Of a stretch of DNA of 64,000 nucleotides, positions 26,992 to 35,830 are shown one piece after another. This DNA comes from Marinobacter gudaonensis (GTDB taxonomy: Bacteria; Pseudomonadota; Gammaproteobacteria; Pseudomonadales; Oleiphilaceae). Both the position numbers and the translations under genes were made by a program. The stretch is taken from assembly GCF_900115175.1 (NCBI RefSeq), contig NZ_FOYV01000001.1, forward strand, positions 558,001-622,000, given 5' to 3'. The first letter of the stretch is position 1. Each line of letters starts with the position of its first letter. The notes beneath the pieces are model-generated. The model saw nothing but the letters and a program-made list of their open reading frames with translations, made no database searches and was not told the DNA's origin.

Positions 26992-27960
26992 CGACTTAAA
27001 AGTATCAGCGATTACATTAATACAGCTATTTATCAGACCGCAGGACCTTCCATAATAATAAATATAACTAACTAAAACTGCTGAAGGTATTCGTCTATAT
27101 TCGAGATTCTCTATCCCGACTTTCTTAATATTCTTTACTAAAAACATGAAAGGAGATATGACAAGAAAGGCAGCGCCATACAGCACCAGAAGATCCTGCG
27201 ATAGAAGATAAATTAACAAGGAAATATTGGAAAAGGTGAACGCTAAAACAGAAAAGAACATTAGATCGTTGAATCCAGTCTGTGAGTTCAGATAACTCGA
27301 CGAGTGCCAATACTCTCTTTTGAAAAATCCTTTGATCGTAGTAGGGTACCCTAAGTGGACGACAAAGCACTCTTTTAGAAATAGCAACCTGTATCCTAGG
27401 CTGGCGATATCGCGGGAAAGCTTCGTATCTTCGCCAGCATTAATCGACTCGTCAAATCCATTGAGCTTTCGGAACAAATTCGCCTTTACCAAAAAGCTGC
27501 CACCGGCAAGACTTGTAACTTGCTCATCACTACCCTCTTTTCCTAGTTTCCATCCTTTCTCAATCCACGAAGGCTCTTCCCTTAACAAACAGCCACCCCC
27601 CACAGCACCGACATTCTCCTTTTTCAATGCAGATACACCAGCACTGAGCCAGTTTGGCTGAGCTATACAGTCGGAATCAATAAACGCTAGGATATCTCCT
27701 CTGGAGTGTGCAACTCCAAAATTTCGAACTGCACCAACCTTAACGGCTGGTTTCGACAAAACCCTTACATCGAAACGCTGAGCCTCTGCCACAGTGTTAT
27801 CAGATGAGCCATTATCAACAACAATAATCTCGTACCTGTCATCGGGATAGTTCTGGGAAATTAGCGCCGCCAAGCACTTCCCTATATGATCTCCTTCGTT
27901 ATAGGCGGGGATGACAATCGAGACAAATGGATATTCTTCAGTTTCCATTCCTTTTACCAT
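26977..27960 (-). CDS. Family 2 glycosyltransferase, membrane-associated
   Basis: 327 residues from ATG 27960 (an ATG at 27948 is also possible). GT-A motifs: VSIVIPAYNEGDHIGKCL, IIVVDNGSSDNT, AFIDSDCIAQPNWL (DxD) and AGEDTKLSRDIASLGY. After about residue 230 there are hydrophobic helices (FFSVLAFTFSNISLLIYLL, LVLYGAAFLVISPFMFL), so it is membrane-bound. The C-terminal KSKKKA is encoded by the T-tract and arm of the terminator. In the AT-rich part of the cluster. Confidence 0.86.
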   Translation of the reverse strand: MVKGMETEEYPFVSIVIPAYNEGDHIGKCLAALISQNYPDDRYEIIVVDNGSSDNTVAEAQRFDVRVLSKPAVKVGAVRNFGVAHSRGDILAFIDSDCIAQPNWLSAGVSALKKENVGAVGGGCLLREEPSWIEKGWKLGKEGSDEQVTSLAGGSFLVKANLFRKLNGFDESINAGEDTKLSRDIASLGYRLLFLKECFVVHLGYPTTIKGFFKREYWHSSSYLNSQTGFNDLMFFSVLAFTFSNISLLIYLLSQDLLVLYGAAFLVISPFMFLVKNIKKVGIENLEYRRIPSAVLVSYIYYYGRSCGLINSCINVIADTFKSKKKA

Positions 27961-27966
27961 CAAAAT

Positions 27967-29223
27967 TTAGTGTATTTCTTCCAACTGCTGTTCAAAATAG
28001 GGCTTTTTTCCGTCAACTTTCTCCGTATTTGAAAGCTCAATTTCTATAGGGACACCAAGCTCAGAAAGAACAAAGTCTATGACAAATGCTTTAATTCTAT
28101 TTTCTTCCGCCTCGTCACATCCATTTATGTTCATATGAAATACTCCAACTTCATTCTGTACAAAACGGAACGAGAATACTTTGTCAACACGGACCATATA
28201 GTGTTCAAGTGCTCTACTGAAAATTACTGCATGAAATCGCTTCCCATCTGCTCCATAGGCTATCTGATTTATAGTTCGCCCTTTTATCTCGCCTACACAC
28301 TTGAAGCTACCGAATGCCCCGCATTCCGAATGATATATCTCCGCAACATCCCCAATGCTGTACCTGATAAGTGGCTGGGAACAACGACTCAAATCCGAAA
28401 CAAGAAGCTCTTCGCTCTCACGCTCTAGATGAATCCAAGGATTGACCAGATGGCGGTGTCTACGTCGGCACTCGAAAGCTATAACATCAAACTCGGTTGA
28501 CCCGTACTCTTCTATTACTGGAACTGCAAAGGTACTTTCTATGTACGCCTTTTGGGGCGGCATAATCGCTTCAGCTGTTACCACTATTCCGCGTAATCGA
28601 GGTAGTTTGACTGGGTTTTCCTTAACGATCCGAGTAGCTTCGAGCACCATGGAAGAGTAGCCATAAATGTAGACAGGGTTCCACCTGGCAAGCTTCTGCA
28701 AGAATACTTCCGGTTCATCGGCGACGGCATCAAATATTTGTCGATGCAGAAGAAAGTTTTTTAGGTCGTTCCTGAAACCATTGGTTGCGCGCCCCCAAAA
28801 ACGCGCTTCGCGACTTCCAAGCCGAAAGCCATGGTTCTTGAAGCAGTAATCCCTTACAGCGAGCAGCTTTGATAGCTCATCTTTGTTCAGTACTACCGTA
28901 GTCGGGCTGCTTGTTGTTCCCGCAGTCTTTCGAATGAATGATCCTTTTGCAGATTTCTCAATAATAGTAGAGCCCCGGCTCTTAAAATTGCTCTTCGTCA
29001 TTATTGGCAATCTCGAAAAACTGTCAAAGTCGCAGATTACTTTTCCAGATTCATCTTTTAGCCCGAGCCCATTTAAAAATTCGAGCTGTTTTTCCCTTTG
29101 CTCTTCTTCATTAAGCCTCCAGAACTCTTCAATGAAATTCAAATAGCTGGACAGATGGACTCCCACAGCCCGAAAAAATACTCGTGTAATAAAATACCTA
29201 AATAAATTGGTAAAATTTTTCAT
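27967..29223 (-). CDS. CapK/phenylacetate-CoA ligase-like adenylate-forming protein
   Basis: 418 residues of the ANL superfamily: phosphate-binding loop KTAGTTSSPTTVVLNK (about 95-110), the A5 motif EEYGSTEFD (about 235) and A7 motif IRYSIGDVAEIY (about 285). Shorter than acyl-CoA ligases and in the range of CapK proteins found in capsule clusters, which are thought to activate a carboxylate for attachment to the glycan. Substrate unknown. Strongly AT-rich coding sequence. Followed after six bases by the glycosyltransferase at 26977. Confidence 0.8.
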   Translation of the reverse strand: MKNFTNLFRYFITRVFFRAVGVHLSSYLNFIEEFWRLNEEEQREKQLEFLNGLGLKDESGKVICDFDSFSRLPIMTKSNFKSRGSTIIEKSAKGSFIRKTAGTTSSPTTVVLNKDELSKLLAVRDYCFKNHGFRLGSREARFWGRATNGFRNDLKNFLLHRQIFDAVADEPEVFLQKLARWNPVYIYGYSSMVLEATRIVKENPVKLPRLRGIVVTAEAIMPPQKAYIESTFAVPVIEEYGSTEFDVIAFECRRRHRHLVNPWIHLERESEELLVSDLSRCSQPLIRYSIGDVAEIYHSECGAFGSFKCVGEIKGRTINQIAYGADGKRFHAVIFSRALEHYMVRVDKVFSFRFVQNEVGVFHMNINGCDEAEENRIKAFVIDFVLSELGVPIEIELSNTEKVDGKKPYFEQQLEEIH

Positions 29224-29270
29224 AGAAGCCTGGAGAAGATTCTTATTTATCTAGTTTATATAAAATCACT

Positions 29271-30386
29271 TCAAATTACTTCTGAATATATACTCAAGTA
29301 TTTCTTTGCCATCAACTCACCAGTATAAATTTCTCGAAATCGCTGCTCTGCTAATTCTGCAGTTTGCGCTCGGTTAATTTTTCCTGTTACAAAATGATCG
29401 AGAGCATTAACTAGTTCATCTTCTGAATTGGGATTAAAAAGATAACCCGCCCGTCCGTGATCTAACGCTTCAGGAATGCCTCCCACGGCGCTCGCAGCTA
29501 TCGGCAAGCCTGAACGCATAGCCTCTAATAAAGTTATCGGCAGACCTTCAGTTAGAGAGGGTATAACCAACAGATCAGCGCTTTTCATTAAATCCGGGAC
29601 GTCACTTCGATAGCCTAGGAAGTGAACTTTGTGTTCGCACTCCAGCCCTTTGGCAAGCCGTTCCAAGTGTGTTCTTAAATGGCCCTCTCCCACAATAAAA
29701 ACCTCAATCGCTGCATTAGCAACTCTACAGTTTGCTAATGCTCTTATTAGGAGAGCTATATTCTTTTCCGGCGATAATCTACCTACAACCAAGATTTTAA
29801 AAGATGCGTCGAAGCGCGTCGGCAACGTTCCAGAGGGCGCGTGCAATGCTCTGCTCGGACCTAGCCCGTTCTCTACGATGGCTGTTTTACTGTAAGAAAC
29901 ACGAGCTAAACCCTTTAGGTTTCTCATGTGTCCACTCACAAGGCAAACCTTATCTAATCGGCGCAGTACAAACTGGTCTACGAGCTCGTACACCCACATT
30001 TTGCTCCACCGACGAGCGTGCACATAACCATGTACCGTTGTCACCAAAGGGAGCTGTCGTAACCCCCGAGGCAAGATTCCTAACAAGATATTGAATTTAT
30101 AGCCATGAGAATGCAGAACATGGAAGCGTTCCTTTCTGGCCCATCTCGCAATCGTAAGCGCCTGTTTGAAATTTAAACCCGGTTCCAATCGCCATACGAC
30201 GATTGGCAAGTCAAGCTTTCTTGCTTCTAGTTCCAAAGCCTTCTCTTTAGTGCCTAGCTCACCAGCACTTAGTATCACTGGTTCGATGCCCAGTTTGATC
30301 TGCTCAGCAACGAGTGTAAGCAGCATTTTCTCGGCGCCATAGAGCCCGCCGCTGTCAATAAGATGCAGCACCTTAATATCTGTCAT
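29271..30386 (-). CDS. Glycosyltransferase, GT4 family
   Basis: 371 residues, GT-B fold: KVLHLIDSGGLYGAEKMLLTL at the N-terminus, HSHGYKFNILLG, then ILVVGRLSPEKNIALLIRAL and the donor-binding IPSLTEGLPITLLEAMRSGLP with E-x7-E pattern, and AVGGIPEALDHGRAGYL. Its start overlaps the acyltransferase gene by 14 bases, so the two are translationally coupled. Builds the exopolysaccharide repeat unit; the sugar is not predictable. Confidence 0.88.
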   Translation of the reverse strand: MTDIKVLHLIDSGGLYGAEKMLLTLVAEQIKLGIEPVILSAGELGTKEKALELEARKLDLPIVVWRLEPGLNFKQALTIARWARKERFHVLHSHGYKFNILLGILPRGLRQLPLVTTVHGYVHARRWSKMWVYELVDQFVLRRLDKVCLVSGHMRNLKGLARVSYSKTAIVENGLGPSRALHAPSGTLPTRFDASFKILVVGRLSPEKNIALLIRALANCRVANAAIEVFIVGEGHLRTHLERLAKGLECEHKVHFLGYRSDVPDLMKSADLLVIPSLTEGLPITLLEAMRSGLPIAASAVGGIPEALDHGRAGYLFNPNSEDELVNALDHFVTGKINRAQTAELAEQRFREIYTGELMAKKYLSIYSEVI

Positions 30387-31515
30387 TGGCGCTTTCCGGA
30401 GCTTTATTCCCTAGAATTTTGGTGGTGGCGATTTCTGGGCCCGGTTTATCACGGTGTTGGTAGTGGCGCTTAAGTCGAAGAAACGGAGTTTCCAAAAGGT
30501 GATAGGAGGCGGCCGCCATCATTAAACCGATTGCAACGCCCGCTACCACCTGGAGCGCTTCCGGCAACATGTTAAGTTTAAGGCCAGCCTCTAGCCCGCG
30601 TACATGCCAGAGATAAATGGGGTATGACAAAAGTCCCAGGTAGACCACAACCCGGTGGTTCAGCCATCCAAACACCTTCCCTTGAGACAGCAGGATCAGT
30701 TGCACCAACAACACTGCCAGCAGAATTGCATCTATGGTAAATGCCGGGCCATACTCATAATGGTAGTTGGCGACCGAACGGGATAGACCTAGAAAAGCCA
30801 ATGTGACCAGAGGCATCCAGGGCTGACTAGAAACAGTCTCCGCCACTCGCTGTACGCGCTCCCTTTCCAAGAGGAAGGCCATCAGGCAGCCAATAGCAAG
30901 GTTATCGAAGCGGGTGTCAAAGGCGTTGTAGGCCCAGGAGTTGCCCCAATCGAGTACGCTGACCACGACGCTACGCCAAATCATCACCAACACCGCTAGT
31001 ACAACGAGGCATTTTATCGCCCACGCCCTACCCGCTCTCAATAAGACGATAAAGAGAATGGGCCATAACAGGTAAAACTGTTCCTCTATGGCAAGAGACC
31101 ACAAGTGCGCAACCGACGAGGAGGGATGGCCTTCTATCGCGTTGTAGTAATTCATTAGGTAGGTAAGACTTGGCCACAGCACTTCTTTGGCGTGGGGGTC
31201 ACCTCGCATGAAGTCCCAAGATAGCGTGACGAACACGAAGACGTAATAGGCTGGAAAAATGCGCAGTGAACGGCGCAGGTAAAAGTCACGTAAGGACACC
31301 CGTCCGGTCAGAGCGTGTTCTTTAATTAGCAACCAGGTGATCAGGAACCCACTAAGCACGAAAAAGCCGGCGACGCCGTGCCGGGCAGAAAAGAAAACTT
31401 CGATACCTGCGTGATAAAACACCACAGAAGCAACAGCGACCATGCGAAAGCCGTCCAGGCCCGGCAACTGGCGTTGCTGTAGCAGATGCGCAAGCCTCGG
31501 CTGATTATCTGCCAT
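30373..31515 (-). CDS. Membrane acyltransferase, acyltransferase 3 (OafA-like) family
   Basis: 380 residues with about ten transmembrane helices. Family motifs: PGLDGFRMVAVASVVFYHAG with the catalytic-type His, GVAGFFVLSGFLITWLL, FYLRRSLRIFPAYYVF and the WSLAIEEQFYLLWP block. These enzymes transfer acetyl or other acyl groups to cell-surface glycans from the cytoplasmic side. It marks the junction between the conserved XrtA block (GC-rich) and the more AT-rich variable genes. Confidence 0.9.
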   Translation of the reverse strand: MADNQPRLAHLLQQRQLPGLDGFRMVAVASVVFYHAGIEVFFSARHGVAGFFVLSGFLITWLLIKEHALTGRVSLRDFYLRRSLRIFPAYYVFVFVTLSWDFMRGDPHAKEVLWPSLTYLMNYYNAIEGHPSSSVAHLWSLAIEEQFYLLWPILFIVLLRAGRAWAIKCLVVLAVLVMIWRSVVVSVLDWGNSWAYNAFDTRFDNLAIGCLMAFLLERERVQRVAETVSSQPWMPLVTLAFLGLSRSVANYHYEYGPAFTIDAILLAVLLVQLILLSQGKVFGWLNHRVVVYLGLLSYPIYLWHVRGLEAGLKLNMLPEALQVVAGVAIGLMMAAASYHLLETPFLRLKRHYQHRDKPGPEIATTKILGNKAPESANDRY

Positions 31516-31563
31516 GACCGGTTTTTTGCCGTCGCCTAATTAAAAACGAGTTATAACCGTTCA

Positions 31564-32721
31564 TCACCCCTTCCTTGGATTCCAAACCACCTTCTTCTCT
31601 CCCTTAAAAAAGGCAACACAGGCCCGGAAGGAAGCAAGGTTGAGTAACACAAAGTAGTACGGCAGGGCGTAAAGGGTGGAGAGCGATTCGCCTCTGCTTT
31701 CTTTTTTGTGCCCACTCCACGCGAGATAAAGGAATAGGCCATACCCAATAGCCGCCACCAGATAAAGTCCCTTCACCGGTGCGAGGTATAGCGCGGCAAT
31801 GGCGAGCGTCAGCATCGGTACAAAAGCCGCGTAGCGGAGAAGTTTGTGAGACACCAATTGCCAGGCAAACAGCGGATCTCTTGCAGGGTTCATCAAGTGC
31901 TTCATGTCCTTCAACGCCCAAAAGGCCCTCAGACTGACTCTTACCCGCATGCTGAACTCGCTGCCACCGTCACTCAGTGCTTCTTCTTTCAGAAGTGCCT
32001 GCGGCTCGTAGACCACGCGGTACCCCTGCTCCACAACTTTTAATGGCTGTACAAAGTCCGGCAGCTGGTCTGGCCGCAGGCTCTGGTAGAGGTCTTTGCG
32101 CATGGCATCAATACCGCCATCAACACCGACCACCGACCCGGCGAGGGTTTCCTGGCTTCTGAGCCAGTTCTCGTATTTCATGTAGGCGCTACACCCATCG
32201 CCAAGCAGCGAACCGTCCGGGTTCACATACACCATTTTGCCGGTAACGTAGCCCACTGAGGGATCGTTGAAATTGCTCACCAGGGCCCTGAGGGCGCCCT
32301 TTTCCCATTCCGAGTTGGCATCGGAGAAAGCAAGGATGTCGCCATTGGCGTGCTCCTTGAGCATGTTGAGGCCGGCTGTCTTGCCTTGTCGGGGTACCTG
32401 GCGAAACAGGCGCACGGAACACGACGTCTTTGCGGCCACCGAATTCACAATCTCATCCGTGCCATCGTCCGACTCGTCGGAAACCACAAGAATCTCGAGC
32501 AGCTCGGTGGGGTATTCGAGTGCCAGCTTGTTGTTCAAGGTAGCCTCTATGTCCCTGGCCTCGTTGTAGGCCGCAATGAGGATGGACACCCGGGGCTGGT
32601 ACCCCCCATGTTTTTTCACGGGCGAAGGCCGGGCTGCCGCCAGTACTTTTATGCAGAGGGGGTAACCAAAGTAAATGTAGGCCAACAACAGAAATGACAG
32701 CCAAAACAGTCCGACCATCAT
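31564..32721 (-). CDS. Processive-type family 2 glycosyltransferase (XrtA cluster)
   Basis: 385 residues. N-terminal membrane helix (LFWLSFLLLAYIYFGYPL), GT-A domain with RVSILIAAYNEARDIEATL, SDESDDGTDEI, AFSDANSEWEKGAL and GVDGGIDAMRKDLY, and two or three C-terminal transmembrane helices. Resembles NodC/chitin-synthase-type transferases that commonly follow the polysaccharide deacetylase in exosortase A clusters. It overlaps the deacetylase by four bases (ATGA), so the pair is coupled: the transferase may add an N-acetylhexosamine that the deacetylase then modifies. Confidence 0.86.
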   Translation of the reverse strand: MMVGLFWLSFLLLAYIYFGYPLCIKVLAAARPSPVKKHGGYQPRVSILIAAYNEARDIEATLNNKLALEYPTELLEILVVSDESDDGTDEIVNSVAAKTSCSVRLFRQVPRQGKTAGLNMLKEHANGDILAFSDANSEWEKGALRALVSNFNDPSVGYVTGKMVYVNPDGSLLGDGCSAYMKYENWLRSQETLAGSVVGVDGGIDAMRKDLYQSLRPDQLPDFVQPLKVVEQGYRVVYEPQALLKEEALSDGGSEFSMRVRVSLRAFWALKDMKHLMNPARDPLFAWQLVSHKLLRYAAFVPMLTLAIAALYLAPVKGLYLVAAIGYGLFLYLAWSGHKKESRGESLSTLYALPYYFVLLNLASFRACVAFFKGEKKVVWNPRKG

Positions 32722-33623
32722 GCCATTCCTGCGACAGAACGGGTGTTTGCATGGTCCGGATCTGGCGCCAGCAGCCCTTCACTCTCCAGCACCTGACTCA
32801 TGGTGGTGAACCTGAAATCGGAGAGTAATCGAGCAAGGCGCTCCTCACACACGTCCAGATTGTTGTAATGACGGAAGCGAGAGAGCCACTTCACGTCCAG
32901 TCGTGGCTGGTCCGGGTCTACCTCCCACGGATGAAGGTAGAAAACAAACGGGCGGCCCTGGCGATTGATCGAACCCAGGCCGTAACGGCTGAACCAGTAC
33001 GGGAAGAGGCGGAAATAACCGCCACCGGCGATGGGCAATGTGTAGCCCGGCAGTTTCAGCGTGCTCAGTGGGAATTCCGCAAGCTCATACCCTTTATCGG
33101 TGGTGAGCCTATGGGGCCATCTGGGGGTTCCTGGCATGCCATAGCGATCATGGCGAACGGGGAATATCGAGGAATCCCAGGTGAAACCCTGTTCGGCCAG
33201 GATATCCAGCGCCCAGCGGGACTGATTGGTGATTGAGTAGCTGGCTGCCCGGTACCCGGTCACCGAAGTGCCAAGTATGTCTTCGAGAATGCCCTTCGAT
33301 CGACGGGTTTCTTCGGCAAAAACGTCCGGTGTCTGGTTGTAGATCAACTGATGGCTGTAACCATGGCTGGCCACTTCGTGACCCGCCTGGGCAATTCTTT
33401 TCACCAACTGGGGCGAGCGTTCTGCCACCCAGCCGAGGGTAAAAAACGTGGCCTTCACGCCCGCCTGATCAAAGAGTCCCAGAATCCGGTCGGTATTGGC
33501 TTCTACTCTGTACTCCATTGAAGACCAGTCGTCGTACCGAACGGCTTCTGCCAGGGCAGCCACCTGGAAGTAATCTTCCACATCTATGGTCAGTGCATTC
33601 GGTATGCGTTCTTTCTCAGCCAT
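32718..33623 (-). CDS. XrtA-associated polysaccharide deacetylase
   Basis: 301 residues matching the exosortase-linked deacetylase family (CE4 fold plus a C-terminal DUF3473-type region). Motifs: ALTIDVEDYFQVAAL at the N-terminus with the catalytic Asp pair, TFFTLGWVAERSP, EVASHGYSHQLIYN (H-x3-H metal site), and the family-specific GGGYFRLFPYWFSRYGL and FVFYLHPWEVDPDQP. Expected to remove acetyl groups from N-acetylated sugars of the exopolymer. Twenty-two bases after the outer-membrane protein gene. Confidence 0.93.
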   Translation of the reverse strand: MAEKERIPNALTIDVEDYFQVAALAEAVRYDDWSSMEYRVEANTDRILGLFDQAGVKATFFTLGWVAERSPQLVKRIAQAGHEVASHGYSHQLIYNQTPDVFAEETRRSKGILEDILGTSVTGYRAASYSITNQSRWALDILAEQGFTWDSSIFPVRHDRYGMPGTPRWPHRLTTDKGYELAEFPLSTLKLPGYTLPIAGGGYFRLFPYWFSRYGLGSINRQGRPFVFYLHPWEVDPDQPRLDVKWLSRFRHYNNLDVCEERLARLLSDFRFTTMSQVLESEGLLAPDPDHANTRSVAGMA

Positions 33624-33645
33624 TGCCCCACACTTCCTGTGTCAA

Positions 33646-34938
33646 TCAGCGCAGTCGGTATTCCAGCCCTACCAGCACCCAATTCTCATCATACTCCCGG
33701 CTGGCCACATCGCTGGACTTGGTGTCGTGCCCAATTCGGGCCAACAGGCTCAAATCCCGCGTGGCCTGGTGCTCCGCACCAATCAAAAGCCGCGCCACTT
33801 CATCTTCGGTGTCGTCACTCTCGTAGCTCAGCTGGTCGAAGCCCAGGGAAATGAAACCCGTGGTCAGCTCTGCCACTTGCCTTGAGTAACGTACGTTGAA
33901 GCCAATCTTGTCTTCTGTCTCTTCGGTATCCAGATAATCCGTGCGGTAGGCGTAAAGGTCCACATTCAACGCCGACGAATCGGAGAACCGTTTGTTCATG
34001 CCTGTTGAGAGCACCGTGTTCTCCACGGTGATGCTCTCCCGCAGGTTGTACTCAAACTCACCGAACCGCAGATCCAGCGTTGAGGTGCGGTCTGTCAGCT
34101 CCCTGGAGGCGTTCGCATACCACTCGGTGGTGGGATTGATCGCGCGGGTGAGTTTGAGCTCACCCACTAATCCGTCGCTTGATTGATTGGTGTTCGCGTA
34201 ATCGGTTTCGATCTCGCTAACACCCACGGCGCCGGAAAGGGAGGTCGTTGCCCATCGGTTCTGGAACGTGAGCCGGGCGCTGCTTACGTCTACTTCAGCG
34301 CCGTAATCAAACTCTGTCTGGCTATGGGCCAGGCTGACACCGCCCGTGAAGGTGGAGCTGAACAGATGATCCCACGCTATGGAGCCAGTGTATCGCTCGC
34401 TGTCGGTTTCCTCCGGCTCCTCGTACTCGGTGTTTTCGTACCGGGCAGAGACGTTGAACCAGTTGGTGTCGTTCAGTTGCCAGAGATACCGGGGGCCGGT
34501 GCTGAAGACATTTTTACGGGTACGGTTGTTGGGCGTGTTGCTCTGGCGGGTATCCTGGGTGACTTCCCGTAACTGGTTGGCAGCCTCCCAGTACAGCCGG
34601 TTGGCCAGCTCACAATTACCCTGGAAATCCATTTCAGCGAAGGTCTCGCTGTCGAAGGTATCGTCCTGCCACCAGGAGTAGCCGAGGGTGCCAAGAAAAT
34701 CGGCATTGCAGCGGCCCGGGTCGGTTTGATAGCCGGCAGTCAGGTAGGTGCGGGTTTCCAGATCGCTGGATTCGTTGGTGCTTGCCTTCCGGGCGTTGTC
34801 GGTGAAGCGGGTGTCCAATCCGTAGACAATCTCCGATTGCGCCATTACCGCAGGCACTGGCACCTGCAGCGCCACTGCGGCCAGCATCGCCCCGGCCGGG
34901 CCTGCCGTTCCGCGTCTTATCCATCCATGGCTAGCCAT
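33646..34938 (-). CDS. PEP-CTERM system-associated outer-membrane beta-barrel protein
   Basis: 430 residues from ATG 34938, which overlaps the autokinase stop by eight bases. The longer frame upstream lacks support because it would lie wholly inside the autokinase gene. Signal peptide at 1-34 (ending PVPAVMAQS), then alternating aromatic and polar strands typical of a large beta barrel (YLTAGYQTDPGRC, GFNVRYSRQVAELTTGFISL) ending in an aromatic-charged strand VLVGLEYRLR. Matches the conserved hypothetical outer-membrane family (TIGR03016) of exosortase A loci, presumably the export channel or assembly partner for the polysaccharide. Confidence 0.88.
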   Translation of the reverse strand: MASHGWIRRGTAGPAGAMLAAVALQVPVPAVMAQSEIVYGLDTRFTDNARKASTNESSDLETRTYLTAGYQTDPGRCNADFLGTLGYSWWQDDTFDSETFAEMDFQGNCELANRLYWEAANQLREVTQDTRQSNTPNNRTRKNVFSTGPRYLWQLNDTNWFNVSARYENTEYEEPEETDSERYTGSIAWDHLFSSTFTGGVSLAHSQTEFDYGAEVDVSSARLTFQNRWATTSLSGAVGVSEIETDYANTNQSSDGLVGELKLTRAINPTTEWYANASRELTDRTSTLDLRFGEFEYNLRESITVENTVLSTGMNKRFSDSSALNVDLYAYRTDYLDTEETEDKIGFNVRYSRQVAELTTGFISLGFDQLSYESDDTEDEVARLLIGAEHQATRDLSLLARIGHDTKSSDVASREYDENWVLVGLEYRLR

Positions 34939-35830
34939 TGATGATCGCTCCCACGAACTTGTCCGGATTGAAGGCCGTGGCCGCCTGCTCCGCCGCTGCT
35001 GGCGTAATCTTGCCGTGTGGGATAACCAGCAGGCCATAATCACAGAGTTCGGTGAGAATGCGGGCGTCGGGCGAGTCTGAAATCGGCGCGGTATCCAGAA
35101 CAATGAAGCGGTCCGGGTAACGCTTGCGCACGGCCTGGATGAATTGTTTCATTCGAAACGATGTAAAGAACTCCGACGGCGTTTCCCGCCGGCTACCAGC
35201 CGGAATCAGGCGTAACCTTGGAATGCCTGTTGGGTAGAGAATTCTGGCGATGTCGTAGTCGGGATCGTCCAGAAAATCTGTAAGCCCCTGATCAGGAATA
35301 ATGTCCAGCACGCTGTGAAGCGAGGGCTCACGGAGGTTACAGTCAATAATCAACGCGGTTTTTGACTGATCGAAGGCAAAAGCCGCGGCCAGGTTCAGGG
35401 CAACGAAGGAAGAGCCTGCCCCCTCACCGGCACCACTGACCACCATGGTGAAGTTGTTGCCACCGGAAAGCTCAAGCAGTTTTGTGCGCAGATCCCTGAA
35501 CTTGTTAACAAGTGCCCGGTTGGGGGATTCCGGGTAGATGATGCGACGTTCCTCGAGGTCATCCGGCGTGAGCCTTCGGGGCTCCTGCATGCGGACGATC
35601 TGCTTGCTGATCACGTACTTGTCAACGGCGCCGGGCCCGAGCTCCAGTGAGCTGGGCACCAGCATGCGGGAATCATCCGAGTCGGTGTGCCCCAGCTCCC
35701 TCTTCAGGCGTTCCTTCCGCTCAAGAAAATAGGCGTGCTCTTCTGAAACGCCGGCGCGCTCCCTTTGCTGATCCTGTTCCAAGGACTCCTTCTCCCCTGA
35801 TCCGGGCTGACTGCGTTGCCAATCGGACAT
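34931..35830 (-). CDS. XrtA-associated tyrosine autokinase-like protein with altered P-loop
   Basis: 299 residues. Same position and overall fold as the tyrosine autokinase of exosortase A loci (TIGR03018 type): basic and charged N-terminal 75 residues, a VDKYVISKQIV linker, then a MinD/BY-kinase domain. The P-loop reads SGAGEGAGSS (about 132-141), lacking the Lys expected before the Ser. The Walker A' motif is ALIIDCNLREP, with the second Asp replaced, while the Walker B-like FIVLDTAP is intact. No tyrosine cluster is visible at the C-terminus (FVGAIING). So ATP-dependent kinase activity is doubtful and a structural role in export is possible. The ATG overlaps the stop of the chain-length gene. 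Confidence 0.85.
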   Translation of the reverse strand: MSDWQRSQPGSGEKESLEQDQQRERAGVSEEHAYFLERKERLKRELGHTDSDDSRMLVPSSLELGPGAVDKYVISKQIVRMQEPRRLTPDDLEERRIIYPESPNRALVNKFRDLRTKLLELSGGNNFTMVVSGAGEGAGSSFVALNLAAAFAFDQSKTALIIDCNLREPSLHSVLDIIPDQGLTDFLDDPDYDIARILYPTGIPRLRLIPAGSRRETPSEFFTSFRMKQFIQAVRKRYPDRFIVLDTAPISDSPDARILTELCDYGLLVIPHGKITPAAAEQAATAFNPDKFVGAIING

